Assembly (NCBI RefSeq): GCF_036669915.1
Contig: NC_089324.1
Coordinates: forward strand, 14,707,131 to 14,771,130
Length of the DNA stretch: 64,000 nt
Source: Pocillopora verrucosa
Taxonomy: Eukaryota > Cnidaria > Anthozoa > Scleractinia > Pocilloporidae
Direction: 5' to 3'
The notes beneath the pieces were generated by a model. The model was not told the origin of the DNA. It did not search any database and saw only the letters and a program-made list of their open reading frames with translations. Made by a program: the position numbers and the translations under genes. Each line of letters begins with the position of its first letter. Within the stretch, counting starts at the first letter, position 1. Below are positions 1 to 13,200 of this stretch, piece after piece.

Positions 1-3000
1 GGTAACTTTCAGTCTGCGATTAAACTGCGAATTTTGTCCTTTGCTGATTAATTTTGACACAAAGCGACTTTCTTTGTTATGCAGATATCAAGCTTTGTTC
101 TCAATATCTTGTACACCACGCTTAACATTAATATAAACAGTTCTTACACACTTGACGAAATTTGGCACAAGGGATAACTTTAAAGAGTGCTGGGACAAAA
201 TGAGTGTAAAAACTAGTTCTTACAGCTTTACAAATGTTCTTAATGGCCCATGTATTTCAATAAATTTTTTAAGTAATTTTTTATCCGTACGTCACCGTTC
301 CAACGATGACCTTTTTATTTGGTATATTCTTTGAGAAATATTGATTCTGTCTGAATATTTATAGTTCGTAGGTTTGGTAGATCTGTTGAGATAAAACCTG
401 AACTTCAAGTTAAATAAATGGCAGCTATTTTCTTAACTTCTTCTAGTCCTATAGATCTTTTTCATAATCCCTTTAGCAGACAATACAAATCAAACTTATT
501 TAAAATCACATTAAACCAAAATTAATTTCAAACTTTAATGTGAGTGTACACGTTGTGAATCTAGTCATGATGGCTGTCAACGTGTCTTCGTTCTCTGTTC
601 TCTATATAGATCATAAGTACACATATCTCCGCAAAAATGCAAGGCCATAAAAGGTGAAGGTCGTCAAGGATATTGAAGCAAGAGGGGATGGAGTTTTTAG
701 CAGCCTGTACTTCAGCCAATTGTCAAGCCTCACAATATTGAGATGTTGCAATAGAGTTCTCACTTGCAGCTCTGTTCCTTCACAAGCTCTCTTTCAAAGG
801 TTTGGTCTTTCACTTTTTTTATTATTCTTTAGCTAATGGGGTTGGTCATTAATTGTCTCTATTTTAATGAATCTATTTTCTTTCTTTACTTGTATTGTAG
901 AGATAAATGATCAATTCTTTATAGCATTTTTTTATGTTGTAGAATAGTATGATTTCGACATACTACGATTCAGTACAAAACATTAGATGATACCGAGGAT
1001 TTGAGAACTGAAAATGGCCAGCTTCACGTAATTTCCCAAACCTTTTGCAGAAGTCAATGATTTATTATAGGTTTTATTTGATAACTACAAGTGTTTTAAA
1101 ATTTGGCGTTTTTCTAATGAAAGGATAAGTCTTAAAAGGATAAGTCTTGAACACTTTATATGTAGCTTCCGCACATAAAATGCTATTTGTAAGTGAAAGT
1201 ATTTTCTTGAGAAGAAATTTCCTTACGTAACAGTTTAAACATGCTTTTAGTCAGCGAAGGTAAGTGCACTTCGTAAGAAAATTAACAAGTTTTAATGGTA
1301 ATAATTTATAAATAATTATTATGCAACTATATATAACATCTAGTAATTTCTTTTCGATCCTCTAATCTTGCGTCAAATTGTGTAATATTTTCAATATCAA
1401 AACATATTTTTCCAAAACATTCCCAATAGAATTAAATCCTTTTGGAATTTATTGTTTAGTTCAATGAATTATGCTTTCAGGCTTTTGTGTGATGGATGTT
1501 AGTGTATAAGGTTCTGAACTTTGATACTTTAAGAGCTGCAATACCTTACATGCTGCTTATCAGCTTTTGGCATCACAAAGTTCTCTCAAGTCCAATACGT
1601 TTGATTCAACATTTAAAGAGCAATAAACAAAGAAACAATGGTTGTTAGAAATCCAGGCTCTTTTTGCTTTTTGAAGAAAGTTGCTACAACCTGAATAAAA
1701 TCTATTCAAACAGGAGTATTTTTTTCGGCTGCAGCATGTGGGAGCCTTTCGGAGTAGAATTTAAGGGGCACCTCCACGACTTTTCTGTAATATCAGGGCC
1801 GTTTATTCGGAACTACGGTAAAGAAACACGCTTCAACTTTCGTGAGAGTTCAAATGACTGCTTGGTTGAAAAATTTTAGTGATTAGTGAAACTTAGTGAA
1901 AAGAGTTAGTGACTGCTGGTCAAACAGCTAACTTAGGCTTGCAAACTTCCAAGTATCAGGGTTTTCAATAAGAATTGTGATCGCAAGAGAATACTGTAAA
2001 GTAACTTGAAAATATCGTCCAAGTCTGAAAAGAGAAAATAACTCGGACCAATCAAATTTCGGCTTAGAATTTTGTGCAGCAGTAGGACAATTTTTTGATC
2101 TTGGATGCTCAAGAATATCCAGAGAATTTTTATGATGCACAAGATTGTGCACCTTAGTTGTAAACACTTCTATTGAAGATGGTTTCTGAGGATGTAGACA
2201 AGAATGTTAATATGAGTTAGCTATGAATCTTAAGTCATATTTTCACTAGATTGGCTTCCCAAGCTTTGCAAAAAATTATATTTTTGAGACTCAAAAAAAA
2301 GATTGAACCAACCGCAACTGTTTTTTTAGGATGAAGGTCAACAGTCATCCAGATTGTACGATCTAGCCTTCATGTTTATAGCCCTCGTGCAAGAAAAAAA
2401 CATTATTTATATTTTACTTCTGATGTAAGAATTGAGAGTCTGCTCTGATTTTTGTAGTGACATCACTCTTAGGATATTGTTATTAGATTTAGGTTCATTA
2501 CGAGGACACGAAAATTAAATTTCCTGAGACAATACTCGAGACAACTAAATATATTTAGTATCTCAATTATTGTAACTTCACAAATTAAGTTAAGACCGTG
2601 GCATTTAATTCCTGTTGAAAACTGCAGACATTTCATGAGAGCTTTCGCATTGTTTTGGTTTGATATTGGAACCAATATTATGAGGATCACGGACTGTGAT
2701 CCCAATATTTTCGTTGATAATTTTTTCCTTTGAGAAATTAATTATTTTACTCACATTTGCCATAGCAATGCTTCACTGATTTGTGAATGACAAAAATAAT
2801 GATTCGACATCTAATTTTTTATCATAACTAAGAATACTTCTGTCATGACTTGGGGAAATTTATAGTTTTGTGTAGTTTAAGTACTGTAGACAGAGTTGTC
2901 TTCCATGAGTTAAGCAATTCAACCTATATTTTTAAATGAGTCATTAGTATTCCGATTTGAAAGAACCACTCAATATACACCAATAAACAACACAAAAGAG

Positions 3001-6000
3001 TAAAGCTTCTTAATAACAAGAATAAACATGATCTTTATAGGATGAATTAGTAACACCTTGAGAATGCTTGCAACTTTTTGGATGCTATCACTCTGCAGAG
3101 AGTGGTATCTTTCCTCTTCCCCTCAGACTTGAATAAAAATTTAGAGATAATATCACTGTGCACAAGAAATCAGGTTTATCAAATTTTCTTAAGGACTAAT
3201 CTTGAAAAAGTTATGGGGGAATGGAACTAGTGAAGGTAAAATTTATAGTAAAAAGTCATGTTTGGGAAAAAAGGGCCAAAAAGAAATGAATGCATAGCAA
3301 GTAAACTTGGAAAAATTTCTTCATCCCTCCAAATAATTATTTGAGAGCAAAAATTTAATAGTAGTGTCATTTTTGCCAAACTGATTTGTGCAGAAATCAT
3401 TTGGACAAAAAGTTATAAGCATTAACAGAAATTTACACTTAAAACATGCGTCTTGGAAATTCCTAGCACCTGTCACTCTCTCTGTGACTTCGTGAACGTT
3501 TTTTCGGAGGGCATCAGTTTCCACAGTCACTCTGTCTTATCAGAAGTATCTTGTGATGATACCTGAAGTAGAAAGAAAATGTTATTAGTAGTAAGTGACA
3601 ACGTTCTGCTCTTATGTATGACTCTGTCTTTTAGTGATCTTTTCTCGAACTTGACCGTCGGGTTGTCATGGGAACTGATCTTGACCCAGTTTTCAAGGAT
3701 CACATCCGGCCAGATAAGGCATCAACTATTGCCTTGCTTATTTTTACATTATTTTTTAGAAATGCTGAAAACTCAGTTTCCTCGTAGATTTCTAACTTAG
3801 TTGTTTAGGAAAGTATGTTTTTTTGCATGATGTTGATAAAAGATCTGCTATACTTCCACTGGTAAGTGTGGGGTTTTCAAAAGCACCATTTATCGATGGT
3901 AATGCAAAGTCAGCATGGAAATTATTTCACGATAATTTTTCAGTTAAAACTAATTACTGGTAATTTGGAGCCTGAATGTGAAATGTATGGAAATCTAAGC
4001 AATTGAAATGTTTTTCCAAAAGTATTCCCCTCTGCCATTAATTTCTTGTTGCTGTTTTTTTAAGTTCTTTTGTTTGTTTATAACAAACTGATTTTTCATG
4101 CAATCAATTTTGGTATTGACCAACATATTAAATGATAACAAAAAGTTTTTGTAAACAATTGACTATTTCCTTTTTGATTTTGCTTTATAGATATTTAGAG
4201 GTAACCAAACCGTTTTATATAACAATTTAATCTCGTATTTTAATTGAAAAGGGTAATGAAATGTGGTGTTACATCTTTGAGACGGTTATAATTTTTTAAT
4301 GATTACAACTCTCAGATTATTTTGATAGCCATGAAATTTTGTTGTCAATGGGTTCCTACTTCAGCAGTTTCTTATTTTCTGTTAGAATTTCAAGCTAAGG
4401 TTTTTTTTTTCTTCTAGGCCTTTTGTTGGAACATGTAATTTTTTTTAAAAAATATAGTTCACATAAAGGAAGTGTTTTGGTTTAAGTGCAAAAGATAATT
4501 GTTGTTTTTTAGACCTTAGCAGTGAAAAGATAAGATCATCCACTTAAGTTTAATTTCATTTTGTCTTAGTTTAACACTTAAACTCCTGAGTGGCTATAAT
4601 CTTATTTCTTCTTAGAGCATTACTCCTGAATCAGTCATTAAGGTTTTGAGAATAAAGAAAATTATCGCAAGCTAAAGGAGCTCGTGATTGTCAAATAAAT
4701 TCTCCATTTCATTACCATAGGAAATATGTAAGAAGCAGTGTGGAGAAGGTTTTAAGGATTCACCTTTTTTGACAATCAAGGAAAACGTAATTGTTTGCAG
4801 TGGTGTATCAAAGTTTACTTTCGTATCCTGTCATTAGAATCTGCTTTTTCATGAAATGTGACTAGTACTCCCAATTTTCTACATTTTTTTAACACTTAAT
4901 TGCCTGATTAAATACTCATCAAAAGTCTAATTGCCTTTTGAAATTCTCCTCTATCGCAAACGAAAGGTGTTAAAATTTACCCAGTTTCAAAGTAGAAAAA
5001 AACTATCGGCAGTTTTAGTTTGATAAAGTATGCTGTAATTGATGATAACACAAAGTTGTGTCTTTATTTGAATTCACTGCTACGTACGTAATATGGAGAA
5101 GTGTGATGCCATAATTTTTAAATTTGTCCATGGCTCACGCCGGTATTGTATTTCTGCAGTTGTCTCCAAATATTGACTCCTCCATCTTTTTAAACCTAAG
5201 AAAGTATTGCTTGAAAATGTTTGGTTTCAGCTCTGTTTAAACTAAAACAGTCAGTAAGGCCACAAATGATTTTAGCTTGATCAAAGAATTTCTTAAAATG
5301 CTGCAAAAATCGAAAGATTGAAACTAAAAATTACACGTGCAAAGAAGGTAGAGCAAATGATTTTGTTGATATCATTTAATACACCATAAATTTTCAATTG
5401 TCAAAATATTGCCATGATGGTGTAATATAGTTCATGAAAAGTGGAGCACAAAATATAATTAGTGATTGAATAATTTTCTAATTTGGACTATGGACTAATT
5501 CAACGTTAAAAGGTTTATAAGCTGATAAGATTGTCTATAAGATTTGTTGTGTATTGCATTGTCGCAAGCTAACCACTGTGATTGTAAACATGGCTTACCC
5601 GCAATAAGTTCAGGAAAAACCACTATTTTTTCGCCATTTGTTACCACAAAAAACAAATATTTACGGACAACTTCTCTGCAAGTAGGTACTTATCGTTAAA
5701 AATTCCTTTATTATACAGCGGCAGTGCGTCGAGAGCATTGACATCAGCAGTGTATGGTAGTGAGTTAGCATATTTTTAAGTTAGCGACGTGCAGGTAAAT
5801 GATCGTGCATTTGTGATTATCATATTTAATGAGCATTGCTGTTCTTTGGAGAAGAATCTTATCATCTGTAAGGTAAAGGTCATATTTCTTTGTTCAATTT
5901 TTCTCTTTTATGGCTGGATTTCCTATATAAAATTCAATGTATCTGAAGCTTTCTCCGTCAAAATATTCCAGATAAGTGTCGTTGTTCTCGGATATGTCAT

Positions 6001-7230
6001 GATCATGGGATTTTTCAGAGCTTCAGTCCTATGGTTATAGTTTTACGGAATGCACCATTTGTGATTACCCGAGAGAGCAACAGTTTACCTCCACGACTTG
6101 ACATTTTAAGCTGATGTTCCATGACAAGTTTTAAGGTGGTCATTCTCAAAACAGAACTATGACACTACTTGTCTATTTGATACTTTTTAGATTTTCTTGC
6201 TTTTAGAACAGCGTAAGAATTAAGTTTCCCCTTTTTTTGTTTTAGTTTTTTACTAAGACCTCTTCGTCATCTTTGTCCTAACTTGTGAAGGTGACAGGTT
6301 ATGGTGCTGAAGAGAAATTTTTTTTTGATAGGATTCTGTAAACAATGTTTTTTAGTTGTTCAGTCCTTTGATGACTGAAGTATTTAGAAACCAACATACA
6401 CAAAGACTACGAGAAAAATTTATTCGGTAATACATGAAAAATAAATGTTATTCGAAACTGAATTTCCCCAGGGGAAGTTATTGTGTTATAGTGTTTTTTT
6501 TTTTTGCCTAGTTGAAAGTCATGAGATATGGCCAATATTTTCAGTATATCAGTATTTCTTTTATAGTTACCATAATGTCCTGTATTATTCCTTTAGCTTT
6601 TTGAAATCGTGAACTGGGTTTTCTTTCCATTTTTCACGAATTAGTGCTGCTTTGTGTAATAGATAATTTCTTGGGAGCTTTAGTGCACCTCGCACAGGAA
6701 TACCTATGAAGAGCTTGCTTGCATGGTTTGTTTGTGTTAGTCATAATGTCTTTCCATTACGTACCTGTTTAAACTGGGGAGTTCGAGGCATATTGGAATA
6801 TGTTTTCTATGTCACTGGACTATGAAAATAATAGTAAAAAATTACCTCTGTGAATCTAGAGTTTTTAGCCATTTCTCTAAGAGAATAGAAAAAAAAACAC
6901 GTTGTGACGAGGTTCTAACTGCTCGAAACTTGACCATTAGAAAGTCTCTCTACGGTAGCCAATTTGCATCATAACTCAGTTAAAAAAAGAAAGTTATCTT
7001 TCAATACCTCTCACTGACGCAGCACCACAAATTCCTTAGAAACTTACCTCCTATTCTCGAAGAATAGAGCTTGTTTCTACCTTAATGATTGTTACATAAT
7101 ACTGACTGGAAATAGCGTAAAACGTTCTTTGGTTGATAAATCATACTTATATGTTATTAGACCCTTTTAGAGACACGCAGTATATCAATAAAGCCTAGAC
7201 TAAAGATAATCCTCTCCTTTTTCTTTTCAG
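1..7230. other. Upstream non-coding region, no gene recognised
   Basis: No reading frame here resembles a known protein, and none is longer than about 85 codons. The sequence is AT-rich with many homopolymer runs. A splice acceptor closes the region at 7229-7230, so part of it is probably the 5' UTR intron of the SLC4 gene. The first non-coding exon and the promoter were not found. One MITE copy near 4.6 kb is listed separately. Confidence 0.6.
4565..4763 (-). repeat. MITE, family 2 (diverged copy, reverse orientation)
   Basis: About 200 bp resemble, in reverse orientation, the better-preserved copies at 8836, 59033 and 62553. Shared words cover AGAATAAAG, ATTATCGCAA, AGGAGCTC and AAATTCTCC. 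The ends are too degraded to show terminal repeats. Confidence 0.45.
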
Positions 7231-7277
7231 GTCATATCTGAATTCTTAAACTCGTACTGATAAGCATCACAGAAGAG
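7231..7277 (+). other. 5' UTR part of first coding exon (SLC4 gene)
   Basis: A pyrimidine-rich tract ending TTCTTTTCAG stops at 7230, followed by 47 untranslated bases before the first ATG of the long frame at 7278. An in-frame TGA at 7258-7260 lies upstream of the ATG, which supports this start. At least one non-coding exon must lie further upstream. Confidence 0.6.
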
Positions 7278-10200
7278 ATGGTCAAAGGAGAGGGAGACAC
7301 TACTGATAACAAGAGGAAAACTGCTCTTCCAAAAATCCAGGAAGGAACGTCGGACAGTCACCATGAAGGTGTTCCCAGTCATGACCATAGCAGGTTCATG
7401 CCATCCGTGGAGGAATGTCGGTACCTAAACGACCTGGGGCAGCATATAGACTCAGATAAGGTTCCTCATTATCATCATTACCGAACCATCTCAGAAAGAG
7501 AGGAATTTCAATCCAGGGTTCGGAGAGGTTCAGTTTCTATGAAGGATATTGAAGTGCTGCAAGAACGCTTGGCGATGGAGAGAGACAATGATAACAACAT
7601 TTTGGCAGGAATGTCAGACTCTATTCAAATGGCAGGTATGTTGTGAAAATGCAGATAGAGCTAATTTCTCTGAAGGGACAATCTATTTCATGGTATTTGT
7701 AAAAAGATAATACGATTGCTAACTACTGCAGAGATGGGTTAAACACAACTCTGGTGCGTCCTGGCCACAATACGGAGTCCATAAAGCAAACTTTGAGGTG
7801 TTTAGCAGAGCATTATGTTGATGATCTTGAAGGCAGGCAAATGATGATAAAGCACTTTCCGATTAAGTGTCGTGTAGTAAAACCAAAACAAAAGCAAAAA
7901 CAACGTCTAATCAAAAGAATGGAAAATATTTTTACATTATGCTGTCGAAGCTCAAAGTTGTGGTCTTTGAAAAGTGCATATTTTGACTTATGATGCCATC
8001 TAGTATTTAAAGATTTTTTACGCCATGTACCAACTGAATTGGCAACCAAACAAAATCTCTTTCATCAATTTCTTGTAATTTAATATCACTGTTTGTCAAT
8101 CTTATTATTTCCTATAAAGGAGGACTTCGAAAATCTCAACGCAAATTGTCAGGCATGCAGACTCTTTACAGTGCAACAGACATCAGCGCTAGTTTGGATA
8201 AATTTCCAGCTCAGTATGACCGTAATCCTCACGAGGTAAGACTCAGAAGATATTACAATGGCTGTAACTTTTAGATCAATCCACCTCTCTCTGGCCAGTG
8301 TTAACGACCCAACAAGGCTGGGGTGCTCAGAATTAGAGACCTTATTCTATCACTGTTAAATCGAGTTATCCCGCATTGGTAACACTGCACATGAGCAATC
8401 ACTTCCTGTCTCGCGAGGATGACAACTCTATCAGTGTGAGAGAGTGAAACTACAATGGAGATCAAAACTCCTTTGGATAGTTATTGAAAAAGTAACCTAA
8501 GTCCAAATATATTACAAAAGACCACTTTTAGCCAATTCAGTCATATACAAAGAGCCTCCTCTGCCTAGACTAACAATTTTGGAAAAACCGTCACCACGTC
8601 TTGGTAAAGACGCATAAGGTTCAACATTGTTTGGAGGAGCAAGGGGAAGGATTCGATTTTCGTAATAATAGGTTAAGTTTAGCTAGATTTTTGATCCCCT
8701 CTATAGTATAAAACCCCTCAAATTACCAATACCAAACTGGAGAGATCTCCAGTGAATTCGTTATCAGTGACGAAGATAACACGGTCACAGTCTGGGCGAC
8801 GTAATAAGCAGGAAGGGGGCCAATGAATTTGGTAGGTAACCCTCTAAACCCTAACATCAGTATCCAGCTTCTCCATGCTGATCTCCATACATTTCCTAAG
8901 GGGCTGGCAAGGAGAATTTGTTTAACAATCAAGAGTTTCTTTTGTTGGTGACCATTTCCCCCATTCTCGTGACCTTAGTATGTGATTTAGATGTAATTTT
9001 ATAAGAAGAAATTAGATACTCGTCACTCTTAGAGGCCAAAGGGTTAACAGGTGCTCAGTACACTTTAATATGACTTGAATTTGCAAACCAAGTAGTAATG
9101 AAACTTCTTTTTGTTTTAGGCATTTGTTGAGTTGGAAGAACTTAGCAAGCATGGCGAGGAGATGGAATGGAAAGAGACAGCTCGATGGATCAAGTTTGAA
9201 GAGACTGTTGAGGACGGTGACCGCTGGGGCAAGCCACATGTGGCTTCACTTACCTTTCACAGTTTGCTAGAACTACGCAAAGGCTTAGAAAAAGGTATGG
9301 ACATCCATAGTTGATGGTTCGATCTTCCAATCACCCTTTTTCTTGAAGATATATTGATATTGTTGGATCAAAAATTCTTTTTTGTCACTCCTGGGAGTGA
9401 AAGTGAGACAGGTTTACCAGGGAACGTAAACTTTATTGCTAGTGTACTTATGGCTTAACATGTATTTCATTTACTCAGGTACTGTCTTGTTGGACTTGGA
9501 GAAGTTTGATTTACCTAATATCGCTAAAGCTGTGGTAGAGAACATGGTGATGTCAGATCAGCTCAAACAGGAAGACAGCAACAAAGTTCTCACAGCGCTA
9601 TTGTTGCGACACAGACATCAACATCAACGCCGTCCGTCATCCAAAAGGAGAAAGAAGTTGGCTGTAGGAGCTGATAACATGGGATATAATGGCCAAGTAG
9701 AGACTGCAAACGGTATCATTCGAATGAACATGAATGAATCTAATGGTGATGTGCAGAAAACTCAGGTTTGTACTTTAATTTAAACGTGAAGCCAGTTGTC
9801 TTCTCTCAGTTAAATTATTGTTTGAAAACTATTACCATAGATAACCGAGGTTATGGCATCCTTTCTTTTGAAACATTCAGGTTGAAGGGTAAAAGGTTTG
9901 AGAGGCCACAAATGTAAGACTGCTATGTGGGGATTTTGATAAAAATAGTCAAGTTTATGAAGCATCATCGTTATCAAGATCAGAACCATTTTTGTTGTCA
10001 CGATCAATATCCTCCACATAATCATTATCATTATCGTTACCATCATCATTATGGTTATCCTTTGTTTATCATAATCGATATCATTATTACCACCATTGTC
10101 ATTATCGTAAATTATCATTAATTACAATTATCATCACCGTTATCGTCATCGTTGTCATGGTCATCATCATTGTCATTATCGTTACCGTTATTATCACCAG

Positions 10201-13200
10201 TACCTTTATCAGTATCACCTATATTACCATCACCATAACCATTGCCATCACTGATACCATATCATTATCATGATCAGTTTGATAGTGGTCGTCGTGCCGC
10301 GAAACAATGACTTTCTATCACCTCTATTACCATCACAGTAACCATTGCCATTACTGTTATCATACACTATCATGATCAGTTTGATGGTGGAGGCCGGCAG
10401 TCACAACTTCTCATTTTTATGCTTGTAATATATCTCTCCACATGTTTTTTTTTTCATAATGAACAGGATACACTTGACATTGAATCTGCTGGTCTGGATG
10501 AAAATGAAGAGAAACTGGAGTCAGATGTGAAAGATAAAATTCCTCAGGGAGCCGAAGCCACTAACGTCCTTGTTGGAACACTGGATGAACTGCAGGATCC
10601 AGTGATGGCGTTTGTGCGGCTTGCTAAAGGAGTCCACTTGGGGGAAATGTCAGAAGTGTCCATACCAGTAAGGTTCCTGTTTATCATGTTGGGTCCCAGC
10701 TCACATGGAGAAATTTATCACCAGATTGGGCGCTCTGTGGCCACACTTATGTCCGACCAGGTAAGGGTCTCAGTTGATTGACAAAGTTTTTCTGACAGGG
10801 GAACCACAGGGTACTTGAAGGTTATTGCGTTAGAAATCTAGCTCTAGAAAGCCTTAATAAAGAAAGGTAATTCAAGTCACCCAAAAATAAGAGAGATTTA
10901 ACATTAACTGCCTGCTTACTTAATATCAAAACGCATTTCAATTGAATGTCGTAAAACCAAAATCAAAGTTGTTATTAAGTCTGTAACTCTCAGATCTGAT
11001 TGCTGATTCTCCCCTCCAGCTGATATACATTTCCTTGTAAATCAGTTACAAGAATTTGGCGTTAAATCAAGATGAAAACTTCTACCTGATAAGTTTGAGT
11101 ACTCTAATTCTCATTACCAGTTTGCTGGATAGTGATTGGATATTATAGGGAGAAGTTACATGTTAATCACTTCTGGGAGTTGAAGGATTAAACACGAGTG
11201 ATTGGGACGCAGTTGGTTTTAGTTGTTCATCTGATTGGTTAAGAGGATGGCACGAGTATTCTTGACCAATCACATTGTGAGGTGAAAAAAAACCAAAACC
11301 GACAAGATCCCGGCATACTTTTGATTCTCATTCAAAAATTGCTTTAATATATAATTGTAATGTCCACGAAGATTGTGAAACAATTATCATCTTTTTTTTT
11401 TCAGGCTTTTCATGACGTTGCTTACAGTGCTGACTCTCGCGAAGAACTCCTGTTAGCCATAAACGAGTTTCTTGAAGACACGCTAGTTCTGCCACCAGGC
11501 AATTGGGATCGAAGTGTTCTACTTCCCATCCTTATTGCTCAAAGCAGAGCCATAGCTCTCAGAAGAAAGCTGGCCAAAGCAGGTAAGAATATTGCCCTCT
11601 ATTATAATTGTAAACAATTCGAGGAACTCTATAGGACCTGGGAGTGAGGGTTTGAGGGAGCTGTTAGCTCGCACATGGATTTATTAACGAGGGGAGGGGG
11701 GGAGGAACGCCTTGTAAACTCCTTTGAAAATTGTAAGCAGAACTTCACTTTTGTGGGCACATGATTGGTCTTGTAAATTGTGAAAAAGTGAAACCCGTAT
11801 ATTAATTACGTTTTGTTAGCGGGGAGGTAAAGTCAGAGGTAAGAACTTATAAACGTGATTTTACCCTTCAAACCTCACCTTGTGGCGATTTATCGACAGC
11901 TTCATCCTCCCATTCGGAAGGAGACACTGCCTTGGCTCGGACAGGCACCTTCTTTGGAGGACTCATTCAGGATGTGAAACGACGAGGCAAAGTTTACCTC
12001 AGCGATTTCAGAGATGGTTTCAACCTTCACACTCTCCTGGCATCGCTTTTCTTGTATTTCGCTTTATTTGCGACGAATATTGCCTTTGGCGGTCTGTTTG
12101 AAGACAAAACTGAAGGTTGGCTTGGTTTGACTGAAGTGATTTTTGCAGCTTGCGCTTGTAGTATCCTGTTCGGGCTGTTTGGAGGGCAGCCCATAATGAT
12201 CATTGGCGCCACTGGTCCGATGTTGGTGTTCGAACAAAGTATATATGAGGTAAATATTTGCCCAACAATTGCATGTGAAACCTTAAACATGGCGCCTACA
12301 GTCATTTTCTGCGAAGAAAATTGTGAAATGTGGTTGTTATAGGGCTCGATAACCATCATAGTGGTCAACCGGTTATATTTTGAGTTCTGGGAGTGGACTG
12401 GGAGTGTTACTCTTACTACCCCTTAGATGGGCTGCTAGTCCATGGCAAAGTTACCTCCCCTCCCTCCCCCCCCTGCTTTTTACCAGGCTTCCCCGACAAT
12501 TTTTCGGTGCCCATCATGTTTAAATTCCTGGGCTGAACGCGGACTGGCGCTTATCCAAGGATAAATTTCAATCCGGATTTCTATACTCCTTTGTTCAAAA
12601 GCTTTTTATAGATGATTTTCTCTTTACTTTTAGGGCCTCCAATTATCAAATTGTAGACAAAAATAATTGTATTGAATTTTATTTTAAAACTATCAGATCT
12701 GAAATAAGGTTTCACACTAACTCCGGGTTAACTTAACCGAGCTTTGAATAACCCAGCTTTGGGTAGAGGGAGGTATTGAGAGAATAAAGTGTTTTGCCCA
12801 ATAACACAACACACTGATGACTCAGCCAGGTCATTGCACAAAATTTCTCTTTCAAGCTTGAAATTTCAGAAGTCAATATTCATGCTTGATCGTCATTATC
12901 ATTATTTATTTCAGTTTTGCAAAGCATACGATGTGGAGTTCCTTACCTGGCGCTGTTGGATCGGTTTCTGGGTAATGATCATCCTGTTTGGCGTGGTAGC
13001 CTTGGAGGGATGTTTCTTGATCAAATACTTTACGCGTTTTACGGAGGACATCTTTGAACTTCTCATTTCGGCAATCTTTATTTATGAGCCAATTGCATTG
13101 CTGATCAAGGTAAGAGCTTAATTTTTGTCTGTGTATGTAAGTTGTTTCAAATAATTATTGCTTGTGTCGTTCAGATATTCAAGTCATTATTTTCATAGCC

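Noticed and set aside
9810..10118. Opposing frames of about 100 and 64 codons in SLC4 intron 4
   Set aside because: Both read through the ATC/ATT microsatellite and consist of I/D/N or H/Y strings.
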